Positions 52,832-60,910 of a stretch of 64,000 nucleotides of DNA are shown here, in pieces. A program made the translations under genes and the position numbers. The stretch comes from Streptomyces sp. TSRI0281 (GTDB lineage: Bacteria > Actinomycetota > Actinomycetes > Streptomycetales > Streptomycetaceae), in the NCBI RefSeq assembly GCF_001905125.1, contig NZ_LWLE01000036.1:237341-301340 (forward strand), read 5' to 3'. A model generated the notes under the pieces. The model was not told the origin of the DNA. It did not search any database and was given only the letters and a program-made list of their open reading frames with translations. How positions within the stretch are numbered: position 1 is the stretch's first letter; every line of letters starts with the position of its first letter.

Positions 52832-52863
52832 TTGTCCACAGGCCGAGTCGCGGGTTGTCCACA
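52832..52863. promoter_or_regulatory. Pair of perfect DnaA boxes before the DUF2252 gene
   Basis: Two copies of TTGTCCACA (52832-52840, 52855-52863) lie in the same orientation, 23 bp apart, in the 135-bp gap before the DUF2252 gene. The arrangement is tighter than anything in oriC itself. Confidence 0.75.
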
Positions 52864-52953
52864 GGGGCGGACGGGTTTCGGGGAACGGCGGTACCGTCGT
52901 GGTCGATTGATGGTGGGACGACAGCCGGACAAGGGTGGGGGAGGCGGCGCGCC

Positions 52954-54387
52954 ATGGGCGAGGTCGATGCGACAAGGTCGGCACAGCGGGCTGTGATGGC
53001 GGACCTGCGTATTCCGGAGGTCCCCGGGTTCGCCCGGCGCTCGGCGCCGAACCCGCCGAAGGCCGCCGGTAAGGCGTTGCGGGACCGGGTGCCGCGCTCC
53101 TCGCACGATGCGCTGGTCCTTCCGCCGGGGCGGCCGGACGCGGTGCGGGCGGTCGAGGAGTCGAACCTGGGGCGGGTGCCACACCTGACGCCGATCCGGG
53201 TGGGGCGGATGGCGGCCACGCCGTTCGCGTTTCTGCGGGGTTCCGCCGGGCTCATGGCCCACGACCTGATGGGCACGCCGGTCACCGGTGTGGGTGCCCA
53301 GCTCTGCGGCGACGCGCATGCCGCCAACTTCGGTCTTTACGGCGATGCCCGGGGCAGCCTGGTCATCGATCTCAACGATTTCGACGAGACCGTCTTCGGC
53401 CCCTGGGAATGGGACCTCAAGCGGCTCGCCACCTCTCTGGTGCTCGCGGGCCGTGCGGCGGGGGCCGATGAGGACGTCTGCCGGCAGGGTGCGTACGACA
53501 CCGTGGGCGCGTACCGCCGGACGATGCGGCTGCTGGCCGGACTTCCCGCCCTGGACGCCTGGAACGCCATCGCGGACGAGGAGCTCGTCTCCCACACGGA
53601 CGCGCGGGACCTGCTCGGGACGCTGGAGCGGGTCTCGCAGAAGGCCCGCAACAACACGAGCGCCCGGTTCGCCGCCAAGTCCACGGAGGACACCGGGGAC
53701 GGCGGACGCCGCTTCGTCGAAGCCCTGCCCGTGCTGAGCCGGGTGCCGGACGCGGAGGCGGCGGCGGTCGCGGCGGGGCTCGGCGGCTATCTGGACACGG
53801 TTTCCGAGGACCGGGTGCCGCTGCTGGCCCGGTACGCGATCCACGACGTGGCGTTCCGGGTGGTCGGCACCGGCAGTGTGGGAACGCGGTCGTATGTGGT
53901 GCTGCTGCTGGACCACCGCGGCGAGCCGCTGGTTCTGCAGGTGAAGGAGGCCCGCCCCTCCGCGCTGGCGCCCTTTCTGCCCGCGGTCGGGTTCGATGTG
54001 CCGGAGGCGGCGCACGAGGGACGCAGAGTGGTGCTCGGGCAGAAGCGGATGCAGGTCGTCAGCGACATACTGCTCGGCTGGGCGGAGGTCGACGGCAGAC
54101 CGTTCCAGGTGAGGCAGTTCCGGAACCGCAAGGGGAGCGTGGATCCGGCGGCGCTGGCGGCCGATCAGGTCGACGACTACGGGCGGATGACCGGTGCCCT
54201 GCTGGCGCGGGCCCACGCGCACAGCGCCGACCCCCGGCTGCTCGCGGGCTACTGCGGCAAGAGCGCCGAGCTGGACGAGGCGGTGGCCTCCTTCGCGGTC
54301 ACGTACGCGGACCGTACGGAGGCGGACCATGCCGAGCTGGTGCGGGCCGTCAAGGCGGGGAGGATAGCCGCCGAGCTCGGTATATGA
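52954..54387 (+). CDS. DUF2252 family protein (kinase-like fold)
   Basis: This 477-residue cytoplasmic protein of unknown function has the domain hallmarks FAFLRGSAGLMAHDLM, CGDAHAANFGLYGDARGS (a nucleotide/phosphate-type loop with H and N as in aminoglycoside kinases), FDINDFDET-like IDLNDFDETVFGPWEWDLKR and a C-terminal LARAHAHSADPRLLAGY. ATG at 52954 was chosen, with GGGGAGG upstream and the family start; the open frame covers the DnaA boxes without homology. The histidine/aspartate pattern suggests a small-molecule kinase, unproven. Confidence 0.8.
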   Translation: MGEVDATRSAQRAVMADLRIPEVPGFARRSAPNPPKAAGKALRDRVPRSSHDALVLPPGRPDAVRAVEESNLGRVPHLTPIRVGRMAATPFAFLRGSAGLMAHDLMGTPVTGVGAQLCGDAHAANFGLYGDARGSLVIDLNDFDETVFGPWEWDLKRLATSLVLAGRAAGADEDVCRQGAYDTVGAYRRTMRLLAGLPALDAWNAIADEELVSHTDARDLLGTLERVSQKARNNTSARFAAKSTEDTGDGGRRFVEALPVLSRVPDAEAAAVAAGLGGYLDTVSEDRVPLLARYAIHDVAFRVVGTGSVGTRSYVVLLLDHRGEPLVLQVKEARPSALAPFLPAVGFDVPEAAHEGRRVVLGQKRMQVVSDILLGWAEVDGRPFQVRQFRNRKGSVDPAALAADQVDDYGRMTGALLARAHAHSADPRLLAGYCGKSAELDEAVASFAVTYADRTEADHAELVRAVKAGRIAAELGI

Positions 54388-54445
54388 CGTGCCCTGCGGC
54401 GACCGCGCGTCCTTGGGGCGCCGGCCGTGGCCATACGCTGGACGG

Positions 54446-55411
54446 GTGACCGACGAAGCCGCCGGGGTGCCGACCACCCGGAACGACGATGACCGGCAGG
54501 ACAACGACCGGCAGGACGAGCCGCAGTACGCGCAGGACGCGGCGCAGGACGCGGGGCCGAGCCCGGTGCGGGATTCGGAGGGCGATGTGGGCCAGGACTC
54601 GGCGCGGGATTCGGCGCGGGAGGAGCGGCAGGTTCCGCCGCGGCCCGAGGCGCGGCTCGCCAAGGCCGTCCAGGTCGCCGAGCAGGCGCTGATCGAGTTC
54701 GAGATCGCGGTGGAGACCTTCCGGGTCGAGGTCGAGAACTTCTCCCGGCTGCACCACCAGAAGCTCGGCCCGATGTACACCCGTCTCGACGAGCTGGACG
54801 CGTTGATCGCCGAGGCGCGGGCCGCCAGGACCGGCGACCCCGAAGATGTGCGCAAGGCGCAGGAGGCACGGGCGGTCGTCATGCCGATGCCGGGGGTCGA
54901 TGAGCTGTTCCACGACTGGATGGACTCCGACGGGCTGTCCCCCGAGGCCGCGTCCATGCTCACCGAGCAGCCGGTCCGGCCGCCGAAGCGGGTCAGGCCG
55001 AGCGAGGAGGCACGCAAGCTCTACCGCGAGCTGGCCCGCAAGGCGCATCCGGATCTGGCCCAGGACGAGCGGGAGCGTGAGCGCCGGGACGAGTTCATCA
55101 CCCGGGTCAATGCCGCCTACGGACGTGGGGACGAGGCGCTGCTGAGGGAACTGGTCGAGGAGTGGGCGGCGGGACCGGTCGCACCGGAGACCCTGCTCAG
55201 CGAGAGCGAGGAGCTCTACGCCCGGCTGGAGTGGCTCAGCCGTCGCAAGGAACTGCTCACCGTGCTCGCCAGGGAGCTGGAGGAGGGTGCGATCGGCTCG
55301 ATGCTGCGGATGGCCCCGGACGACCCGGACAAGCTGCTGGAGGACATCGGCGAGCAGCTCCTGGGCGAAGTGTCCCGGCGTGAGGCCGAGCTCGCGGGGA
55401 TGGTGCAGTAG
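54446..55411 (+). CDS. J-domain (DnaJ-like) protein
   Basis: This 321-residue protein has a charged disordered N-terminus (1-70) and a coiled-coil region (about 75-150). A J domain at about 185-240 has the HPD motif in ARKLYRELARKAHPDLAQDE, and a helical C-terminal end follows with LLEDIGEQLLGEVSRREAEL. GTG at 54446. It is probably a specialised co-chaperone that stimulates a DnaK partner. It has neither the zinc region nor the C-terminal substrate domains of true DnaJ. It lies 58 bp after the DUF2252 gene. Confidence 0.78.
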   Translation: MTDEAAGVPTTRNDDDRQDNDRQDEPQYAQDAAQDAGPSPVRDSEGDVGQDSARDSAREERQVPPRPEARLAKAVQVAEQALIEFEIAVETFRVEVENFSRLHHQKLGPMYTRLDELDALIAEARAARTGDPEDVRKAQEARAVVMPMPGVDELFHDWMDSDGLSPEAASMLTEQPVRPPKRVRPSEEARKLYRELARKAHPDLAQDERERERRDEFITRVNAAYGRGDEALLRELVEEWAAGPVAPETLLSESEELYARLEWLSRRKELLTVLARELEEGAIGSMLRMAPDDPDKLLEDIGEQLLGEVSRREAELAGMVQ

Positions 55412-55457
55412 CGTTTCCGTTGACGTTGCCGCGTATGTACGAGAGAAGGCATGACCC

Positions 55458-55802
55458 ATGAATTTCGCCCCGCTGCCCTCGGTGGACGTCGCGGCGGTGC
55501 CGTCGGACGGCTTCGTCCTGGACGTCCGGGAGAACGACGAATGGGCGGCCGGGCATGTCGAGGGTGCCCTGCACATTCCGATGAGCGACTTCGTGGGCCG
55601 ATTCGGTGAGCTGACCGAGGCCGCCGAGGACGGTCGCCGCGTGCATGTGATGTGCCGGGTCGGCGGCCGGTCCGCCCAGGTCACCCAGTACCTGGTTCAG
55701 CAGGGTCTCGACGCGGTGAACATCGACGGCGGGATGCTCGCCTGGGACGGCGCCGGGCGCCCGATGGTCGCGGACAACGGGAACCCGGCCTTCGTCCTCT
55801 GA
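55458..55802 (+). CDS. Rhodanese-like domain protein
   Basis: This single-domain sulfurtransferase has 114 residues. DVRENDEWAAGHVEGALHIP is the CH2A-like start, and the active-site loop has cysteine in MCRVGGRSAQVT (about residue 71). WDGAGRPM lies near the end. It may act on thiosulfate or persulfide sulfur. It lies 46 bp after the J-domain gene and is convergent with the acyl-CoA dehydrogenase gene. Confidence 0.88.
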   Translation: MNFAPLPSVDVAAVPSDGFVLDVRENDEWAAGHVEGALHIPMSDFVGRFGELTEAAEDGRRVHVMCRVGGRSAQVTQYLVQQGLDAVNIDGGMLAWDGAGRPMVADNGNPAFVL

Positions 55803-55812
55803 CACCCCCACG

Positions 55813-57006
55813 TCAGCCGAGGGGGTGTGCGGCCAGCAGGTCGCCCAGTGCCTCCTCGTGGGCCGCCGCCGGGCCCAGGGACAGCTCGATCTGCTTCGCC
55901 CAGGCGTGGTAGCGGTGCAGCGGGTAGTCGGTGTCCGCGCCGAAGCCGCCGTGCAGGTGCTGCGCGGTCTGTACGACGCGCCGGACGCCGTCCGAGGCCC
56001 AGATCTTCGCCACGGCGATGTCTCCCTCGGCGGGCAGCGCGCCACCGGCCTCGGTGGAGATACGCCAGGCCGCCTGCCAGAGGGTCACCTCCATGGCCCG
56101 CAGATCGATGTACCGGTCGGCGGCCTGCACGGCGACCGCCTGGAACGTGGCGACCGGGAAGCCGAACTGCTCGCGCTTGCCGGTGTATTCGCTGGTCATC
56201 GAGAGCACCCGCTCGCCCAGGCCCAGCGCCAGCGCACAGGTCCCGGTGGTGAGCAGCGACCGCAGCCAGTCCCAGGCGCCGGGTGCGTCGATCAGCTCGC
56301 GGTCATCGATGCGCACGGCGTCGAGCGTCACCTCGGCGAAGCGCTCGCCGCTGGTGGAAACCTGCTCGGCGAGCGTCACTCCGTCGTGGGTGCGGCGCAC
56401 CAGAGCCAGGACGGACCGGCCCTCGCCCGTGTGGGCGGGGACCGCGATCCAGTCGGCTACCTGGGCCCAGGGCACCCCTGACTGCACCCCGTCGAGCACC
56501 CACCCGGATACGTTCCCCGCTCCGGGCCCGGAGTCTTCGCTGCCGGTGCCCTCGCTGCCGGGGTGGGCGGCGACGCGGTGGGCGGTGACGGCCAGTTCGG
56601 CCGGGTCGTGTCCGGTGCGCCCGTTGGCCCCGACGGTCAGGATCAGCTCGCCCCGGCCGAACCCGGGCAGCAGCTCCGCCGCCAGCGCGCGGTCGCCGTG
56701 GCGCTGGAGGGCCATCGCGACCGCACAGCTCTCCAGCAACGGGACCCTGGCCAGCACCTTGGCCGCTTCGCGCAGTACCAGGCAGAGCGCGACCGGGTCG
56801 AGTCCGGCGCCGCCGTATTCCGGTGACAGCGTGAGGCTCAGCAGATCCGTATCGGCGAGCCCGGCCCACAGCGTCCGGTCGATGTCCTCGGCGACGGCAC
56901 CCGGGGTCAGCGCGGGGCTGGGTACGTGGTCGGGTGCGACGGACGAGAAGACCGCCCTGGCCGCCTCGACGGCTGCCTGCTGTTCCTCGGTGAAGGTGAA
57001 GTCCAC
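55813..57006 (-). CDS. Acyl-CoA dehydrogenase family protein
   Basis: This FAD-dependent dehydrogenase of 397 residues probably acts in beta-oxidation or aromatic side-chain breakdown. FTFTEEQQAAVEAARAVF is the N-terminal helix, and SLTLSPEYGGAGLDPVALCL the FAD/substrate region. The C-terminal half has TGKREQFGFPVATFQAV and HLHGGFGADTDYPLHRYHAW. The central part carries a Gly/Ser-rich insertion (about 150-175). GTG at 57006 has GGAGG 8 bp upstream. It sits beside the paa operon in the same orientation, which suggests a link to CoA-thioester degradation; the substrate is unknown. Confidence 0.85.
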   Translation of the reverse strand: MDFTFTEEQQAAVEAARAVFSSVAPDHVPSPALTPGAVAEDIDRTLWAGLADTDLLSLTLSPEYGGAGLDPVALCLVLREAAKVLARVPLLESCAVAMALQRHGDRALAAELLPGFGRGELILTVGANGRTGHDPAELAVTAHRVAAHPGSEGTGSEDSGPGAGNVSGWVLDGVQSGVPWAQVADWIAVPAHTGEGRSVLALVRRTHDGVTLAEQVSTSGERFAEVTLDAVRIDDRELIDAPGAWDWLRSLLTTGTCALALGLGERVLSMTSEYTGKREQFGFPVATFQAVAVQAADRYIDLRAMEVTLWQAAWRISTEAGGALPAEGDIAVAKIWASDGVRRVVQTAQHLHGGFGADTDYPLHRYHAWAKQIELSLGPAAAHEEALGDLLAAHPLG

Positions 57007-57226
57007 TGTTCCGGCCTCCCGCGAACCGTAGCGTCCCTGAACCGTGCGGCCCACAAAAGGACCTGACGGATCGTCAAGATAGAACAGGTTCTACAAGATG
57101 GGAACACCGCGCACCCGTGCCCCTTCGCACCGGGAGCCTGTCGTGCCGGTGCCCCTTCGCGCCCGAAGCCCGCCGGAACAGTTGCCACCGGCCACCCGCC
57201 ACCGGTACCGAGCCGGCGGTCACCCG

Positions 57227-58285
57227 TCACCGGTCGAAGTCGAGCTCCACCTCCGGCGTGAGCGGGTGCGACTGGCAGGCCAGCACGAAGCCCGCCCCGG
57301 TCTCCTCCGGTTCCAGCGCGAAGTTGCGGTCCATCCGCACCTCGCCCGAGACGAGGAAGGCCCGGCAGGTCCCGCACACTCCGCCCTTGCAGGCGTACGG
57401 CGCGTCCGACCGGCTGCGCAGCACCGTCTCCAGCAGCGATTCGGCGTTCTCCACCGGCCAGCTGCCCGAACGGCCGTGAAGAGTCGCCGTGAGGGTGCTG
57501 TCGGCGGGCGAGGCGACCCGGGCCGTGGCGGGCGCCGCAGGCCCGTCGTCGACGTGGAAGATCTCCTGGTGGATCCGGGTCCGGTCGACGCCGAGCGCGC
57601 GCAGTGCGCTCTCCGCCCCCCGGACCAGACCGAACGGGCCGCACAGGAACCAGCCGTCCACGTCCGCCACCGGCAGCAGTGCGGGCAACAGCCCGGTGAG
57701 CCGCTCACGGTCCAGTCGGCCGGATGGCAGCCCGGCCGACTGTTCTTCCCTGGACAGCGCGGTCACCAGCTGGAAGCGGTCCGGATACCGGTCCTTGAGG
57801 TCGGCGACCTCTTCGAGGAACATCGTCGAGGCGGCTGTCCGGTCGCTGCGGATCAGGCAGAACCGGGCCAGGGGTTCCCGTGCCAGCAGCGTCGCCGCTA
57901 TCGACAGCACCGGAGTGATGCCGCTCCCGCCGACGACCGCCGCGAACAGGCCGGGGCGCGGCTTCAGCACGAAGCGGCCCATCGGAGCCATGGCCTGCAC
58001 TTCGTCCCCGACGGCCAGTTCCTTCAGGGCGTACGTGGAGAACGCGCCGCCGTCGACCATGCGGATGCCCACCCGCAGGACCGGTTCGGCCGGTGCCTCG
58101 GCGGCTGGTGCGCAGATCGAGTACGAGCGCCGGATCTCCTCGCCGTCGACGGTGTAGCGCACATTGAGATGCTGGCCCGGGGTGTGACGGAAGGTCTCGC
58201 GCAGCTCGGCCGGCACGGCGAAGGTGACGGCCACCGCATCGTCAGTGATCCGTTCGATCGCGCAGACCCGGAGCGGATGGAACAT
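57227..58285 (-). CDS. paaE: Phenylacetyl-CoA epoxidase reductase PaaE
   Basis: PaaE passes electrons from NADPH to the PaaAC oxygenase. It has 352 residues. The ferredoxin-reductase N-terminal half has RRSYSICAP (FAD) and VVGGSGITPVLSI (NADPH). The C-terminal plant-type 2Fe-2S domain has cysteines in YACKGGVCGTCRAF and VLACQSHP. The ATG directly abuts the paaD TAG stop. It is the last gene of paaABCDE; the 220 bp after it (57007-57226) shows no gene. Confidence 0.93.
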   Translation of the reverse strand: MFHPLRVCAIERITDDAVAVTFAVPAELRETFRHTPGQHLNVRYTVDGEEIRRSYSICAPAAEAPAEPVLRVGIRMVDGGAFSTYALKELAVGDEVQAMAPMGRFVLKPRPGLFAAVVGGSGITPVLSIAATLLAREPLARFCLIRSDRTAASTMFLEEVADLKDRYPDRFQLVTALSREEQSAGLPSGRLDRERLTGLLPALLPVADVDGWFLCGPFGLVRGAESALRALGVDRTRIHQEIFHVDDGPAAPATARVASPADSTLTATLHGRSGSWPVENAESLLETVLRSRSDAPYACKGGVCGTCRAFLVSGEVRMDRNFALEPEETGAGFVLACQSHPLTPEVELDFDR

Positions 58286-58783
58286 CTACAACTCCTTGAA
58301 GTGGTCGAACGGTTCGCGGCAGGCGACACAGCGGTGAAGCGCTTTGCACGCCGTGGAGGAGAACCGGCTCAGCAGCTCCGTATCGGTGGAGCCGCAGTGC
58401 GGGCAGCGCACCGAGAGCGTCAGCGGCACGGGGCCGCCGTCCGCGCCGTGGGAGCGGGGTGGTGCGATGCCGAACTCGGCGAGCTTGCGCCGCCCCTCGG
58501 CGCTGATGTCGTCCGTCGACCAGGCGGGTGCGAGCACGGTGACCACGGAGACCTCCGGCACGCCGTGGTCGTGCAGCACCCGTTCGATGTCGGCGCACAT
58601 GGCCTCGATCGCCGGGCAGCCGGTGTATGTCGGGGTCAGCCGCACGGTCACCCGGCCCGGCCCGTCCACCTGGACGCCCCGCATGACGCCGAGCTCCTCC
58701 AGCGTCAGGACCGGCAGCTCCGGGTCGGGTACGGCGCCGGCCAGCTGCCGCAGTTCCTCCTCCAGCCGGGTTCCGGTCACCAT
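58286..58783 (-). CDS. paaD: Phenylacetate degradation protein PaaD (DUF59/MIP18 type)
   Basis: This 165-residue protein is thought to mature the iron-sulfur centre of the epoxidase complex. The DUF59 domain (about 5-100) has LTLEELGVMRGVQV and LTPTYTGCPAIEAMCADI. The C-terminal zinc-ribbon has CPHCGSTDTELLSRF and HRCVACREPFDHFK. ATG at 58783 was chosen; it overlaps the paaC stop, and a second start (GTG) follows at once. Confidence 0.92.
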   Translation of the reverse strand: MVTGTRLEEELRQLAGAVPDPELPVLTLEELGVMRGVQVDGPGRVTVRLTPTYTGCPAIEAMCADIERVLHDHGVPEVSVVTVLAPAWSTDDISAEGRRKLAEFGIAPPRSHGADGGPVPLTLSVRCPHCGSTDTELLSRFSSTACKALHRCVACREPFDHFKEL

Positions 58784-59478
58784 GACGCCCCCGGATGGCT
58801 GCGGTGCAGATGCTGCATCTCGGCGATCATCCGGCCGAACGGCTCGGTGTGCAGCCCCTGACGGCCTGCCCCCGCCGCCCAGGCGCCGGACTGCGGGCCG
58901 GCCGGGACGGTCAGTGTGGCTCGCTCGACCACCTCGGTGATGGCGTCCAGCCAACTGGTCCGCAGCGCCTGCCAGTCGATGTCCACTCCCTCGACGGGCT
59001 GGAACATCTCGCCGGTGAACCGCCACAGCGCGTCCAGACCGGTCTGGAGCCGCTCATGGCTCTCGGCCGTGCCGTCCCCGAGGCGCAGGGCCCAGTGCTC
59101 GGCGTGGTCGCGGTGGTAGGCGACTTCCTTGACCGCCTTCGCCGCAAGGTCCGCGAACGGGCTCCGGCCCGCCGCCAACTCGCCGTACAGCAGGTGCTGG
59201 TAGACGGAGAAGTAGAGCTGGCGGGCGATGGTGTGGGCGAAGTCGCCGTTCGGCTGCTCGACCAGCTGGAGATTGCGGAAGGCCCGCTCCTCGCGGAGGT
59301 AGGCGAGCTCGTCCTCGTCGCCGACGAGCGAGAGCAGCACTCTGGCCTGCCCCAGAAGGTCCAGGGCGATGTTGGCGAGGGCCACTTCCTCCTCCAGCAC
59401 GGGAGCATGGCCGGCCCACTCCCCCAGCCGGTGCGAGAGCACCAGCGCGTCGTCGCCCAGGGCGAGGGCCGCGGTCAC
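58777..59478 (-). CDS. paaC: Phenylacetyl-CoA epoxidase structural subunit PaaC
   Basis: This 233-residue ferritin-like subunit forms the stable core with PaaA. It has LALGDDALVLSHRLGEWAGH, NIALDLLGQARVLLSLVG, and KEVAYHRDHAEHWALRLGDG with carboxylate/His residues that no longer bind iron in the family. GTG at 59478 overlaps the paaB stop (GTGA). It ends LHRSHPGASW and overlaps paaD by 7 bp. Confidence 0.93.
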   Translation of the reverse strand: MTAALALGDDALVLSHRLGEWAGHAPVLEEEVALANIALDLLGQARVLLSLVGDEDELAYLREERAFRNLQLVEQPNGDFAHTIARQLYFSVYQHLLYGELAAGRSPFADLAAKAVKEVAYHRDHAEHWALRLGDGTAESHERLQTGLDALWRFTGEMFQPVEGVDIDWQALRTSWLDAITEVVERATLTVPAGPQSGAWAAGAGRQGLHTEPFGRMIAEMQHLHRSHPGASW

Positions 59479-59765
59479 AGGTGCTTCACCCCTTCCGGGA
59501 TCTCGTAGAACGTCGGGTGCCGGTAGGGCTTGTCCCCCGCCGGTTCGAAGAAGGAGTCCTTCTCGTCGGGGGAGGACGCGGTGATCTCGGTGGACGGAAC
59601 CACCCAGATCGAGATGCCCTCCGATCGACGGGTGTACAGGTCCCGTGCGTTGCGCAGGGCCATCTCGGCGTCCGGCGCGTGCAGGCTGCCGGCGTGGGTG
59701 TGGGACAGTCCGCGCCGGGAGCGCACGAACACCTCCCACAGCGGCCAGTCGGTCGAGCTGCTCAT
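59475..59765 (-). CDS. paaB: Phenylacetyl-CoA epoxidase subunit PaaB
   Basis: This 96-residue accessory subunit bridges PaaAC dimers. It opens WPLWEVFVRSRRGLSHTHAG, followed by MALRNARDLYTRRSEGISIW and VVPSTEITASSP, and ends YEIPEGVKHL. The length and motifs match the family. It overlaps paaA and paaC by 4 bp each. Confidence 0.94.
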   Translation of the reverse strand: MSSSTDWPLWEVFVRSRRGLSHTHAGSLHAPDAEMALRNARDLYTRRSEGISIWVVPSTEITASSPDEKDSFFEPAGDKPYRHPTFYEIPEGVKHL

Positions 59766-60826
59766 GCCGTCTCCTCCTCGGGCTGCGCGCCCTGTGCGGT
59801 CTGTGGGCTCGGTGCGGTCTGCGTGGTCTGCCCGGGGTGTGCGGGACGTGCGGGGTGTTTGGCCGCGTACGCCGCTGCCGCGACCCGGACCCAGGCACCC
59901 TCCTCATGGGCCGTGCGCCGCTGGGTGAGGCGCTGCTCGTTGCACGGGCCGTTGCCCTTGAGGACTTCCTGGAACTCGGTCCAGTCGATCGCGCCGAAGT
60001 CGTGCTGTCCGCGCTCCTCGTTCCACCGGATGTCGGGGTCCGGGAGGGCGAGCCCCAGGGCCTCGGCCTGCGGTACGCAGATGTCCACGAAGCGCTGGCG
60101 CAGTTCGTCGTTGGAGTGGCGCTTGATCTTCCAGGCCATCGACTGCGCGGAGTGGGCCGACGCGTCGTCGGGCGGGCCGAACATCATCAGGGACGGCCAC
60201 CACCAGCGGTTCACCGCGTCCTGCGCCATCTCGTGCTGGTCCCGGGTGCCTCGGCTCAGGGCGAGCAGCAGCTCGTAACCCTGTCGCTGGTGGAAGGACT
60301 CCTCCTTGCAGATCCGGACCATCGCCCGTGCGTACGGGCCGTACGAGCAGCGGCAGAGCGGCACCTGGTTGGTGATCGCCGCGCCGTCCACCAGCCAGCC
60401 GATCGCTCCGACGTCCGCCCAGGTCAGCGTCGGGTAGTTGAAGATCGATGAATAGCGCTGACGTCCGGCGTGGAGCTTGTCGAGCAGCTCCTCGCGGCTG
60501 GTGCCCAACGTCTCGGCGGCACTGTAGAGATACAGCCCGTGCCCGGCCTCGTCCTGCACCTTGGCCATCAGGATCGCCTTGCGCCGCAGGGAGGGCGCGC
60601 GGGTGATCCAGTTGGCCTCGGGCTGCATGCCGATGATTTCCGAGTGGGCGTGCTGGGCCATCTGACGCACGAGCGAGGCCCGGTACGCCTCCGGCATCCA
60701 GTCGCGCGGCTCGATCCGGTCGTCGGCGGCCACCGCCGCGTCGAACGCCGCAGTGCGGGCCGCGTCCGCCGTATCCACCGCGTCTGCCGTCCTCTGCGTC
60801 TTCTGGTCCGCAGTCACTGCCGCCAT
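59762..60826 (-). CDS. paaA: Phenylacetyl-CoA epoxidase catalytic subunit PaaA
   Basis: This di-iron oxygenase forms ring-1,2-epoxyphenylacetyl-CoA, the dearomatising step of aerobic phenylacetate breakdown. It has 354 residues. The iron ligands lie in AKVQDEAGHGLYLYSAAETL and CKEESFHQRQGYELL (ExxH pairs). The catalytic region has QPEANWITRAPSLRRKA and NRWWWPSLMMFGP. A 55-residue Pro/Thr/Gln tail is extra. It is the first gene of paaABCDE; ATG at 60826 is 17 bp from a palindromic operator. The ligase PaaK, isomerase PaaG and hydrolase PaaZ are not in this window. Confidence 0.95.
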   Translation of the reverse strand: MAAVTADQKTQRTADAVDTADAARTAAFDAAVAADDRIEPRDWMPEAYRASLVRQMAQHAHSEIIGMQPEANWITRAPSLRRKAILMAKVQDEAGHGLYLYSAAETLGTSREELLDKLHAGRQRYSSIFNYPTLTWADVGAIGWLVDGAAITNQVPLCRCSYGPYARAMVRICKEESFHQRQGYELLLALSRGTRDQHEMAQDAVNRWWWPSLMMFGPPDDASAHSAQSMAWKIKRHSNDELRQRFVDICVPQAEALGLALPDPDIRWNEERGQHDFGAIDWTEFQEVLKGNGPCNEQRLTQRRTAHEEGAWVRVAAAAYAAKHPARPAHPGQTTQTAPSPQTAQGAQPEEETA

Positions 60827-60842
60827 CCCGGACTCCCTACCG

Positions 60843-60856
60843 ACCGATCGTTCGGT
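60843..60856. promoter_or_regulatory. Palindromic operator upstream of paaA
   Basis: ACCGATCGTTCGGT fits the ACCGNNCGNNCGGT core that I recall for the TetR-type PaaR operator of corynebacteria. It lies 17-30 bp before the paaA ATG, overlapping the expected promoter. A paaR gene is not in the window. Confidence 0.6.
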
Positions 60857-60901
60857 TCAATGACTTCAATGGTGAGTCGGCGGCCCGTAGGGTGTCAACC
60901 C

Positions 60902-60910
60902 TGTGGATAA
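60902..60910 (-). promoter_or_regulatory. DnaA box overlapping a start codon
   Basis: TGTGGATAA, a perfect inverse of TTATCCACA, includes the GTG start of the DUF5819 gene and lies in the 76-bp divergent gap with paaA. Confidence 0.5.
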
